From NCBI GenBank assembly GCA_014804675.1, contig JAAUZH010000004.1, forward strand, positions 216,885-280,884: a stretch of 64,000 nucleotides of DNA, given 5' to 3'. Shown here one piece after another: positions 27,696 through 35,063 of this stretch. The notes beneath the pieces were generated by a model. The model was not told the DNA's origin. It worked only from the letters and a program-made list of their open reading frames with translations, and ran no database searches. A program made the position numbers and the translations under genes. Numbering within the stretch: position 1 is the stretch's first letter; every line of letters begins with the position of its first letter. The stretch is from Lachnospiraceae bacterium (GTDB taxonomy: Bacteria; Bacillota; Clostridia; Lachnospirales; Lachnospiraceae).

Positions 27696-28388
27696 CTATT
27701 CCTGTCTTGGGTCGATAATCTTCACTGCATCTGCAACACGGCCGTACTGTCCTTTTGCTTTTTCCCATGCAGTATTTGGATCATCGCCTTTTTTGATGAA
27801 ATCAGTCATTTTTCCAAGACTTACGAACTGGTAACCGATAATCTGGTCATCTGCATCCAAAGCGATACCGGTTACATAGCCTTCTGCCATTTCCAGATAA
27901 CGAGGTCCTTTTTGAAGAGTTCCGTACATAGTACCAACCTGAGAACGTAAGCCTTTTCCTAAATCCTCAAGACCTGCACCTACCGGAAGTCCATCTTCTG
28001 AAAATGCGCTCTGTGTACGTCCGTAAACGATCTGTAAGAATAATTCTCTCATTGCTGTATTGATAGCATCACATACAAGGTCTGTATTCAATGCTTCTAA
28101 AAGAGTTCTTCCCGGTAAGATTTCGGAAGCCATAGCTGCAGAGTGGGTCATGCCGGAGCAGCCGATTGTCTCTACTAACGCTTCCTGGATAATGCCTTCC
28201 TTTACATTTAAGGTAAGCTTGCAGGCACCCTGCTGAGGTGCACACCAGCCTACACCATGTGTCAGACCGGAAATATCTTTAATTTCTTTTGCTTTTACCC
28301 ATTTTGCTTCTTCTGGGATTGGAGCACAGCCGTGGGCAACGCCCTGTGCAACTTTACACATTTCTTCTACTTCTTTTGAAATAATCAT
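27696..28388 (-). CDS. NifU-like iron-sulfur cluster assembly scaffold protein
   Basis: 230 residues. NifU/IscU-like features are ETIGCSGMTHSAAMASEIL (residues 73-91) and LVCDAINTAM; candidate ligand Cys are 49, 56, 77 and 106. Unlike housekeeping IscU, it has an N-terminal extension (residues 1-40) and a 90-residue C-terminal region (GPRYLEMAEGYVTGIALD), which marks the subfamily paired with GGGtGRT proteins. It probably delivers a cluster to its partner; that is inference. GAAAGGAG precedes the start. Confidence 0.85.
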   Translation of the reverse strand: MIISKEVEEMCKVAQGVAHGCAPIPEEAKWVKAKEIKDISGLTHGVGWCAPQQGACKLTLNVKEGIIQEALVETIGCSGMTHSAAMASEILPGRTLLEALNTDLVCDAINTAMRELFLQIVYGRTQSAFSEDGLPVGAGLEDLGKGLRSQVGTMYGTLQKGPRYLEMAEGYVTGIALDADDQIIGYQFVSLGKMTDFIKKGDDPNTAWEKAKGQYGRVADAVKIIDPRQE

Positions 28389-28424
28389 GTGAAATCTCCT
28401 TTCAATATGTAGCTTTTATTTATT

Positions 28425-28448
28425 TAACAAAGCCCTTTTGCTTTGTTA
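28425..28448. promoter_or_regulatory. Inverted repeat in the leader of the NifU-like gene
   Basis: TAACAAAGC / GCTTTGTTA, 9 bp perfect, 6-base loop, about 40 bases before the start codon. It could be an operator or leader hairpin. No U tract follows on the coding strand, so it is not a simple terminator. Confidence 0.45.
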
Positions 28449-28556
28449 TAACCGCTTTTTTCATTTTGCCATACTTCGGTAAAAAAATCCAGTATTTTTG
28501 ATAATTTTCTTCAATAAATATAAAATATGGCAATTCGGGATTTTGGATAAGCGGAC

Positions 28557-28702
28557 GTGGAGGCGGCATGTCATGGGATGGTCTTCCGGGCACGCTTTCG
28601 CTCTGCAAAGACGTAGCGGTACTAACGCACCAAAATACGGTGCGTAAGGACCGACGACTTTGCCAAGGCCCGGAAGACCATCCCATGACATGCCGCCTCC
28701 CA
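28557..28702. repeat. Long hairpin element, copy 2 (shortened)
   Basis: Arms 28559-28591 and 28668-28700 are perfectly complementary (33 bp), extended by GTGG/CCAC with one bulge. The 76-nt core (28592-28667) matches copy 3 at about 69 of 76 positions, in the same orientation. The outer half of the arm found in copies 1 and 3 (GTTCAGCCC side) is missing. Two core pairs change in a compensated way relative to copy 3 (C-G to T-A, A-T to G-C). Together with the leader of the NifU-like gene it fills the 360-base gap. Confidence 0.88.
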
Positions 28703-28748
28703 CTGTGTATTGAAAAAGTCAAAAATGCTGTATAGGCTCGTATAGGCT

Positions 28749-29543
28749 TTATGATAGTATCATTCTGTCATTGGCAAATTCTCCGCCGCTGGCTTCTTCG
28801 AATTTTTTCAGTAAATCCGCCACTTTTAGATTTTTCTTTTCTTCTCCTGCTACGTCATAAATAATGTTTCCTTCGTGCATCATGATCAGCCGGTTGCCAA
28901 GGCGGATGGCGTCCTTCATGTTATGGGTTACCATTAAGGCTGTCAAGTGTTCTTCATTTACGATTTTTTCTGTCAGATCCAGAACGGTTTTTGCCGTCTT
29001 TGGGTCCAGTGCTGCCGTGTGCTCATCCAAAAGCAGCAGCTTTGGTTTCTGGAGGGATGCCATCAGTAACGTAAGCGCCTGTCTCTGACCGCCGGAAAGA
29101 AGTCCTACTTTGGAGGTAAGCCTTGTTTCCAGGCCAAGGCCTAAAACCTTTAATTCCTCCACGTATTTTTCCTTTTCCTCTTTTGTAATGCCCCATTTTA
29201 ATGTTCTTCTGGCTCCTCTTCTATAGGCAAGCGCCAGATTTTCTTCAATTTCCATGCCTGCCGCAGTTCCCCGCATGGGGTCCTGAAATACTCTGCCTAA
29301 GTATTTTGCCCGTTTGTGCTCCGGCATTCTGGAAATATTCACTCCATCTAAAACAATTTTTCCTGCATCAATGGGATATACCCCTGCAATCATGTTCAGC
29401 ATAGTGGACTTTCCTGCACCGTTTCCTCCGATAATGGTTACAAAATCTCCCTCGTCCAGCTGAAGGTTTACTCCGGTCAATGCCTTCTTCTCGTTAATGG
29501 TTCCTTTGTTGAAGGTCTTTTCTACATTGGTAATCTTTAACAT
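28749..29543 (-). CDS. ABC transporter ATP-binding protein (TrpZ/YcjV-like importer family)
   Basis: 264 residues. Walker A GGNGAGKST (about residue 39), Q-loop GRVFQDPMRG, signature LLSGGQRQALTLL, Walker B LLLLDEHTAALDP and the switch His in VTHNMKDA. It overlaps the permease gene by 7 bases. Pairs of this kind belong to the ABC family annotated as putative tryptophan/tyrosine-type transport (trpXYZ). The solute-binding gene is missing next to it. Confidence 0.88.
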   Translation of the reverse strand: MLKITNVEKTFNKGTINEKKALTGVNLQLDEGDFVTIIGGNGAGKSTMLNMIAGVYPIDAGKIVLDGVNISRMPEHKRAKYLGRVFQDPMRGTAAGMEIEENLALAYRRGARRTLKWGITKEEKEKYVEELKVLGLGLETRLTSKVGLLSGGQRQALTLLMASLQKPKLLLLDEHTAALDPKTAKTVLDLTEKIVNEEHLTALMVTHNMKDAIRLGNRLIMMHEGNIIYDVAGEEKKNLKVADLLKKFEEASGGEFANDRMILS

Positions 29544-30457
29544 GTGCCGTTTCCTCCTTCGCTATAGGAACGTTTCATCTTCCATTTGTCAATTGCTACC
29601 GGAATGCAAAGAGCCACTGCCACGATTGCTGCAGACAAAAGCTTCATGTCGTTTGCATCCATGCCAAGCCTTAAAACAATGGCGCGGATTACAAAATAAA
29701 CAACGCTTCCCACAACAGCTGACGTAAGCTTTGACCCAAAGGAACGCAATTTTCCCATAAGCACGTCGCCAATGACAATTGCCGCAAGTCCAATGACGAT
29801 GGCGCCGGTTCCCATGCCGATATCCGCATATTTCTGGCTCTGGCATACAAGTGCTCCCGATAAGCCTACCAAACCGTTTGAAATCATCAATGCCAGCATT
29901 TTCGTAAACTTTGTATTCACGCCAAGGGCTCTGATCATATCCTCATTATTGCCGGTAGCCCGCAGTGCAGAACCGATTTCCGTACCAAAGAACCAGTACA
30001 GACCCACAATGATAAGCACTGCAATAAGAATGCCAATAATCAGGGTTGTGATACCCTGTTCCATTCCAAAAACATTCACTGCTTTGGAAATAATCGTATC
30101 GACTTTTAATAAGGGAATATTACTTTTTCCCATGATTCTTAAATTCACGGACCAAAGGGCAATCTGTGTCAAAATACCTGCCAGAATTGCCGGAATGTCA
30201 AATACCGTATGTAAAAAACCTGTTACAGCTCCTGCTAACACGCCAAACAATGTGGCAACCAGCAATGCGATAAAAGGATTCACTCCTTTCCCCACTACTA
30301 ACATTGCACATACACATCCGCCAAGCGCAAAGCTTCCGTCAACGGTCAAGTCCGCAATATCCAAAAGCTTATAGGTTATGTATACGCCAAGCACCATGAT
30401 GCCCCACAAGATTCCCTGGGATACGGCGCCCTGCATTGAAATCAAAAAACCACTCAT
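29537..30457 (-). CDS. ABC transporter permease (TrpY-like, LivH-like fold)
   Basis: 306 residues with about eight or nine hydrophobic segments. LDIADLTVDGSFALGGCV and the EAA-like GSALRATGNNEDMIRALGVN are characteristic of branched-chain/BMP-type permeases and of the trpXYZ group. AGGAGGAAA precedes the start. The usual order places a lipoprotein binding protein upstream, but 30458-30687 has no such frame and the next gene is a toxin. The transporter either uses a binding protein encoded elsewhere or has lost it. Confidence 0.88.
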   Translation of the reverse strand: MSGFLISMQGAVSQGILWGIMVLGVYITYKLLDIADLTVDGSFALGGCVCAMLVVGKGVNPFIALLVATLFGVLAGAVTGFLHTVFDIPAILAGILTQIALWSVNLRIMGKSNIPLLKVDTIISKAVNVFGMEQGITTLIIGILIAVLIIVGLYWFFGTEIGSALRATGNNEDMIRALGVNTKFTKMLALMISNGLVGLSGALVCQSQKYADIGMGTGAIVIGLAAIVIGDVLMGKLRSFGSKLTSAVVGSVVYFVIRAIVLRLGMDANDMKLLSAAIVAVALCIPVAIDKWKMKRSYSEGGNGTC

Positions 30458-30687
30458 GCCCTGTTTCCTCCTAATTGTATTCTGAATTGGCTCACTGTTT
30501 CTATTTTAAAGAATTTCGGGGAAGATAGCAAGGGGAATTTGGGGATTCTTTCTTTTTTTGTGGCGGGGAATGGGGTTTGGAATGGAAAAGGATTTGGATA
30601 AGGAGACATGGAAGCCTACAGAGCTTAACTCCACCTTCAACGAATTTATTATCAGGTATTTCCCGTTACAGAAAAGACCATCGAACT

Positions 30688-31014
30688 TTACAATCCAAAT
30701 GTACGATACAGCCATGCTTTACTATCAACCAACATATGCAAAATTCTAACTATGTAAATGGTATCCGCTTCAATCACATAATAAATCTTGTAATTGCGAT
30801 AATAATCTTTTCGGACACCTAATTCAGCCAGTAACTCATCTTCGTCCAACTCATTTCTCTCTGGAAAATCTACCAAAGAATTTATCTTTGCACGAATCCC
30901 ATTTACTGTATTTTCAGCAGCAGACGGATTTCTCAATTGATAGGCAATGTAATCGCCAGCATTTTCTAAATCTTCCTCTGCCAGTTCCGTAATTCTAATT
31001 TGATATTGCCTCAT
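30688..31014 (-). CDS. RelE/ParE-type toxin of a type II toxin-antitoxin system
   Basis: 108 residues from ATG 31014: YQIRITELAEEDLENAGDYIAYQL is the RelE/ParE N-terminal beta-helix, and NYKIYYVIEADTIYIVRILH the core beta strands, ending KAWLYRTFGL. It overlaps the antitoxin stop by 20 bases, typical of such pairs. The catalytic set of mRNA-cleaving RelE is not evident, so ParE-like gyrase inhibition or ribosome action cannot be separated. Confidence 0.85.
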   Translation of the reverse strand: MRQYQIRITELAEEDLENAGDYIAYQLRNPSAAENTVNGIRAKINSLVDFPERNELDEDELLAELGVRKDYYRNYKIYYVIEADTIYIVRILHMLVDSKAWLYRTFGL

Positions 31015-31168
31015 CCCTGTATTTCTTCTCCAATCTGTCACATACAGTATTAAATTCTTTTGTCTTTCCCTCTTTTATCTGTTCCAACCCTGCCATTACA
31101 AGCTCCCGAACTTCTTTTTTCTGTTCATCCAAAGCTCTCTGGTAATCTTCTTTCAATAATGCAACCAT
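30995..31168 (-). CDS. Antitoxin of the RelE/ParE pair
   Basis: 57 residues from ATG 31168 (AAAGGA 8 bases upstream). Highly charged and helical (KEDYQRALDEQKKEVRELV; EGKTKEFNTVCDRLEKKY). I do not recognise the DNA-binding family. The identification rests on size, charge and overlap with the toxin gene. Confidence 0.7.
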   Translation of the reverse strand: MVALLKEDYQRALDEQKKEVRELVMAGLEQIKEGKTKEFNTVCDRLEKKYRDEAISN

Positions 31169-31272
31169 AAATCCAGTCCTTTCTGCTTTTATTATCAGCA
31201 TTCCCTTCAATGAAAAATTTACTCTTATTACTTAATATGATATCTTAGTCAAATGATAATTGCAACATATTC

Positions 31273-31956
31273 TCAATTGAACCTCTCAAAAAGATAGTAA
31301 TATATTGCGCACAAAACACATATCATGGTTCCGATGATTTCAACTGCAAATATCGGCTCAGCTTCGAATGAACCTAAAATATCAACTATTGAATGTACAA
31401 TCATACAATTCAAAATACTTTTTGTTTTATAGAAAACAGTAGCAAATACTATACCAATTGCAAAAGCATACAACACTTGAAGCAGAACATACAGGTAAGG
31501 ATCACTTCCAATATTAACAAGATGAAACACTCCAAATATCAGACTGGAAATCATAATTGCTCTATTTTCACAGGACTTTTCTTCTATGAAACGGCATAAG
31601 AAACCCCTGAAAATCAGTTCTTCCATGATTCCCACAAAAATGCTGCTAATGACGGCAACAATTATATTTATTCTTGCACCGAAAAGTAAATATGGAAGAT
31701 TAACGAGCGGAATAAGGAATAGCAGGCCATTTATTTTAAAACAATTATCACATTCCCATATACGAATTCCAAAATAGGATCGTCTTTCTTTTTTTCCTAT
31801 CAAAAAAAATATGATTAGTAATACTAGAAATGCACTGGACAACTCAGCAAAAATTTCATTTTCATTTAATGTTCCTATTAGAATCCCACGAATAAATGAT
31901 TGCGAAAGATACAATATAACTGCAACAATTGTTAAAATTATAGATTTTCTCCTCAT
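31273..31956 (-). CDS. CPBP family intramembrane metalloprotease
   Basis: 227 residues, about seven hydrophobic segments. The CPBP (ABI, Rce1-like) motifs are present: EELIFRGFLCRFIE (motif 1, EExxFR) and FGVFHLVN (motif 2, FxxxH); a third region near MIVHSIVDILG gives the last conserved polar residues. Members cleave membrane substrates and are often linked to bacteriocin immunity. No bacteriocin gene is visible nearby. AT-rich codon use contrasts with neighbouring housekeeping genes. Confidence 0.88.
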   Translation of the reverse strand: MRRKSIILTIVAVILYLSQSFIRGILIGTLNENEIFAELSSAFLVLLIIFFLIGKKERRSYFGIRIWECDNCFKINGLLFLIPLVNLPYLLFGARINIIVAVISSIFVGIMEELIFRGFLCRFIEEKSCENRAIMISSLIFGVFHLVNIGSDPYLYVLLQVLYAFAIGIVFATVFYKTKSILNCMIVHSIVDILGSFEAEPIFAVEIIGTMICVLCAIYYYLFERFN

Positions 31957-32165
31957 GACACAACGCCTTTCATTATTTTTTCAAACATTGACGCCAAGAG
32001 AATACCGAATATCATTTAATACATTCATTTTTATATCTCATGACTTTCTATATTTTAATCCTTCCATTGCAAAAAATTTTCAAAGAACTCTCACAAAAAT
32101 CTTAATTTTCTCTTAATCTCACCTTGCCTGAATTGATTTTTTAAGCGGTATTACGCTAATCGTTA

Positions 32166-32663
32166 CTATTTTGCCTCAATGGATAACCGATTGCATTCCA
32201 ATCCCCATTCTTCTTTCACTACGGGTCTTATGCTGTCAATTTTCAGTTGATACTTGGAAATAGCCGTTACCGGACCCAGATAAGTCTGTTCCATATGGGA
32301 AGCCCTTACCTCTTCCACATTTATTTCAGCCACCTCAAAGGTGTAGATTTGTCCCGTTTCAAGCGTCTTTCCCAATTCCTCTCCTACAAAAATGGTAAAG
32401 GGACTTTCCTGAAACAATGTGACAACCGCAACCTGCGGAGTCGTATCATCTAAAACATAATCGGGAATCACCTCACGCACTGTTGCCGTAAAGCTGCCAC
32501 AAATCACCGCATTGCCCGTAAGTTCCTTGTTGACTGAAGTACGGCCATCCTCATAGCCCTTTTGATATCCCTCATCATATTGATCTGAAGCATTCCTGCC
32601 ACATGCGGAACATGCCGCAAGAAGAAACACCGCCATCAACACCGTACATAAACTCCTTTTCAT
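32166..32663 (-). CDS. Putative lipoprotein, unknown function
   Basis: 165 residues from ATG 32663, preceded by AGGAGG. The signal peptide (MKRSLCTVLMAVFLLAAC) ends with lipobox LAAC, Cys 18 being the lipidated residue. The mature protein begins with a Tyr/Gly-rich segment (QYDEGYQKGYEDGRTS) and continues as a beta-rich domain that looks like an OB- or Ig-like fold. No family is recognised. Neighbours do not suggest a role. Confidence 0.7.
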   Translation of the reverse strand: MKRSLCTVLMAVFLLAACSACGRNASDQYDEGYQKGYEDGRTSVNKELTGNAVICGSFTATVREVIPDYVLDDTTPQVAVVTLFQESPFTIFVGEELGKTLETGQIYTFEVAEINVEEVRASHMEQTYLGPVTAISKYQLKIDSIRPVVKEEWGLECNRLSIEAK

Positions 32664-32919
32664 CTCTTGACCTCCTAACCGATACTTTCTTATCAGATTA
32701 TCCTTTTTTCTTCTACTTTCCATACCTATTTTTTCTTAACATGGCTATTCTACCGCCCTTTGACAGGAACTGCAATTATAAAGCTCACGTAAAACTTTTC
32801 ACAAATCTCTTTCACAAATCTATTGAAATTCAAGACTTTTTATTCTACAATATATCATATTGATATATTTTTTTATACTTAGAGTAATTATGATGGAAAG
32901 AAAAGAAAGGAAAAGAACA

Positions 32920-33465
32920 ATGGCAAACGAGAAAAAAATTGATTGTGTCATATTGGGTTTATTAAGCCATGAAGAATTGACAGGATATGAAATCAAGAAA
33001 AGAATGGACACAATGCTGAAATATTTTTGGAGTGCCAGCTACGGCAGCATATATCCCGCATTAAGCGATTTGGTTCATCGTGGCCTGGCTACCAAAAGAG
33101 AATCTGGCGAAAACAAAAGAAATAAACTGATTTATGCTATAACGGACCATGGACGGAACTATCTAAAGGAATGGCTGACCCTGCCCGTCTACAAAGATGA
33201 GCTTCGCTACGAAACCTTACTCAAACTATTTTTTGGAAATGAACAAGGTGCAGAATGCGCAGTACATCATATTGAATCTTTTGAAGAAAAAATAGAAAAA
33301 GAACTGCCCTATCTTCTAGGTGCACAAGAAATCTTAAAGAAAAGCCTCAATGACGATACCGCTCACAAATACTATTTGCTTACGGTAGAGTTTGGAATAA
33401 GGACCTATGGCGCTTATTTAGAATGGTGCAAAGAAGCCAGAACACTTTTAATGGAGAATGATTGA
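32920..33465 (+). CDS. PadR family transcriptional regulator
   Basis: 181 residues from ATG 32920 (AAAGGA upstream). PadR winged helix: CVILGLLSHEELTGYEIKKRMD, then YGSIYPALSDLVHRGLATKR, followed by the C-terminal helical dimerisation domain (YETLLKLFFGNEQ). PadR repressors usually control a neighbouring membrane protein. Here the next gene starts directly after the stop codon, so it is the likely target. It probably autoregulates. Confidence 0.9.
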   Translation: MANEKKIDCVILGLLSHEELTGYEIKKRMDTMLKYFWSASYGSIYPALSDLVHRGLATKRESGENKRNKLIYAITDHGRNYLKEWLTLPVYKDELRYETLLKLFFGNEQGAECAVHHIESFEEKIEKELPYLLGAQEILKKSLNDDTAHKYYLLTVEFGIRTYGAYLEWCKEARTLLMEND

Positions 33466-33939
33466 ATGTTGGGACATTTTGGATTTTCATATATAGGACT
33501 GCTATTTTTAATATTGTTATTCATTCCAAATATTCTTTGGATAGGAAAAAAACCACAGGGATATACTTCCCAAAATGAAAACAGCGTATTTTTATTCTTG
33601 GAAAGAACAGGTGAAGTATTGACTACCATTTGTGTATTGATTTTTGATGATTTTAATTTGCATGATTGGTCAAATTGGTCCTGGTGGCTTATTTTTGCCC
33701 TTCTATTTATGGCAATGTATGAATTATGGTGGATACGCTATTTTCGGAGTCAAAGGCAGCTATCCGATTTTTATAGCAGTTTCTTAGGCATTCCCCTTGC
33801 CGGATCAACGTTACCTGTCATTTCTTTTTTCCTGCTTGGTATATACGGCAAAGTCATATGGCTGTCAGCCGCTACAATACTCCTTGGAATTGGACATATC
33901 GGAATCCATATACAGCACAGCAAAGAGCTAAATATTTAA
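33466..33939 (+). CDS. Small membrane protein partnered with PadR, unknown
   Basis: 157 residues with about four membrane segments (residues 5-22, 58-85, 95-120, 128-148). The start codon abuts the PadR stop, and GGAGA lies in the end of padR, so they form one unit. The sequence LFLILLFIPNILWIGKKPQGY is reminiscent of small uncharacterised clostridial membrane proteins. Function is unknown; drug or stress response would be typical for PadR partners. Confidence 0.65.
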   Translation: MLGHFGFSYIGLLFLILLFIPNILWIGKKPQGYTSQNENSVFLFLERTGEVLTTICVLIFDDFNLHDWSNWSWWLIFALLFMAMYELWWIRYFRSQRQLSDFYSSFLGIPLAGSTLPVISFFLLGIYGKVIWLSAATILLGIGHIGIHIQHSKELNI

Positions 33940-33944
33940 ACTCT

Positions 33945-34147
33945 CCGCAGCCTTCTTCACAGGCACCGGGACGGGCTCTTGGCAGAAAATGTTTTCTTTA
34001 GGCGCCCTTATAAAAACGCCAGTGCTTAGCGAGGTACTTTCGAGCTTAGCACTGCTGCGTTTTTATAGAGCGAGAGCGTGGCGACGTAGAAACATTTTCT
34101 GCCAAGAGCCCGTTCCGATGCCTGTGAAGAAGGCTGCGGGCTGAACC
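33945..34147. repeat. Long hairpin element, copy 4 (diverged)
   Basis: Arms 33945-33994 and 34090-34139 pair over 50 bp with two non-Watson-Crick positions. The right end continues into GGGCTGAAC (34139-34147), the family terminus; the matching left terminus is decayed. The core retains CGCCAGTGCTTA and AGCACTGCTGCG. The stem GCAAAG/CTTTGC of copy 1 is replaced here by ATAAAA/TTTTAT, still paired, and GCGAAAGC is replaced by GCGAGAGC. It lies between two convergent genes. A separate GU-containing hairpin follows at 34153-34189. Confidence 0.85.
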
Positions 34148-34206
34148 GTTACAAGCCGTCAAGCCCTAATGTTTAGGACTTGGCAGCTTAGCTCCTTACA
34201 TCCTGT

Positions 34207-34935
34207 CTATTTCCCTACCATCTCATGAATCTTCTTCATAGCCTCTCTTATTCCGCCAACCTCATCAATAATCCCTTCTTCCACCGCTTCCTCACCAACT
34301 AAAATGCTGCCCACATCCTTGGTCAGCACCTCGGTTTCCATCATCAGATCCACCAGACGCCTTTCCGAAATCCGGCTGTGCTTTACAACAAATCCGGTAA
34401 TTCGTTCCTGTATCTGTTTAAAATAATCAAAGGTCTGTGCCACGCCGATTACCATCCCGTTTAAACGCACCGGATGAATCACCATGGTTCCCGTTGGGAC
34501 GATATAGGAATAATCCGTACTGGTGGCAATGGGCACGCCAATGGAATGGCTTCCCCCAAGCACAAGAGAAACCGTAGGCTTGCTTAAAGAGGCAATCATT
34601 TCGGCTATGGCAAGTCCTGCCTCCACGTCCCCGCCCATTGTATTTAGTAAAAACAACACCCCGTCTATGTCCTGGCTGTCCTCAATGGCTGCAAGCTGGG
34701 GAAGCAGATGTTCATATTTGGTTGTTTTGGAGCCGCTTGATAAGTTTTCATGTCCTTCAATTTCCCCAATAATGGAAATCAACTGAATGTTATGTTTTTC
34801 CTTGTTCTTATTCAGGGTAGTCTGACCGCTTTCTTTTATTCGTTCATCCGAATGCTCTTCCTGCTTTCTCTTTTCTTCCTGATTCACGTTTCCCTTTGTC
34901 TCCTGCCTGTTCTTTTTCTTACTATCCTCTTTCAT
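34207..34935 (-). CDS. ClpP-like serine protease (TepA/YmfB type)
   Basis: 242 residues from ATG 34935 (GGGAGGT upstream). A highly charged N-terminal tail (residues 1-50, Lys/Glu/Gln-rich) precedes a ClpP fold: IIGEIEGHENL, NTMGGDVEAGLAIAEMI, the catalytic Ser region GGSHSIGVPIA, and the His in TGTMVIHPVRLNG. Members of this group are described as translocation-enhancing or quality-control peptidases and usually lie next to an FtsK/SpoIIIE gene. That neighbour is missing here: downstream come hairpin copy 4 and the PadR pair. Confidence 0.88.
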   Translation of the reverse strand: MKEDSKKKNRQETKGNVNQEEKRKQEEHSDERIKESGQTTLNKNKEKHNIQLISIIGEIEGHENLSSGSKTTKYEHLLPQLAAIEDSQDIDGVLFLLNTMGGDVEAGLAIAEMIASLSKPTVSLVLGGSHSIGVPIATSTDYSYIVPTGTMVIHPVRLNGMVIGVAQTFDYFKQIQERITGFVVKHSRISERRLVDLMMETEVLTKDVGSILVGEEAVEEGIIDEVGGIREAMKKIHEMVGK

Positions 34936-35017
34936 AGGGACCTCCCATGGTTTTCGTTTTTTCAATGACGAACATGACCTTCCTTTCACGCTTGCCCCAT
35001 AACTTAAGTAAGCACAA

Positions 35018-35041
35018 AAAAGGAAGCTTTCGCTCCCTTTT
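35018..35041 (-). terminator. Terminator after the 35064 gene
   Basis: On the minus strand, AAAAGGGAGC-GAAA-GCTTCCTTTTTTG: a 10-bp stem with one mismatch, a GAAA loop and a T tract. It ends the operon coming from the glycosyltransferase side. Confidence 0.8.
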
Positions 35042-35063
35042 AGTTTTCTACTTATCCGATTTT

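Noticed and set aside
30458..30687. Remnant of a solute-binding protein gene upstream of the ABC permease
   Set aside because: No frame on the minus strand gives a lipoprotein-like sequence; only a purine-rich stretch is seen.
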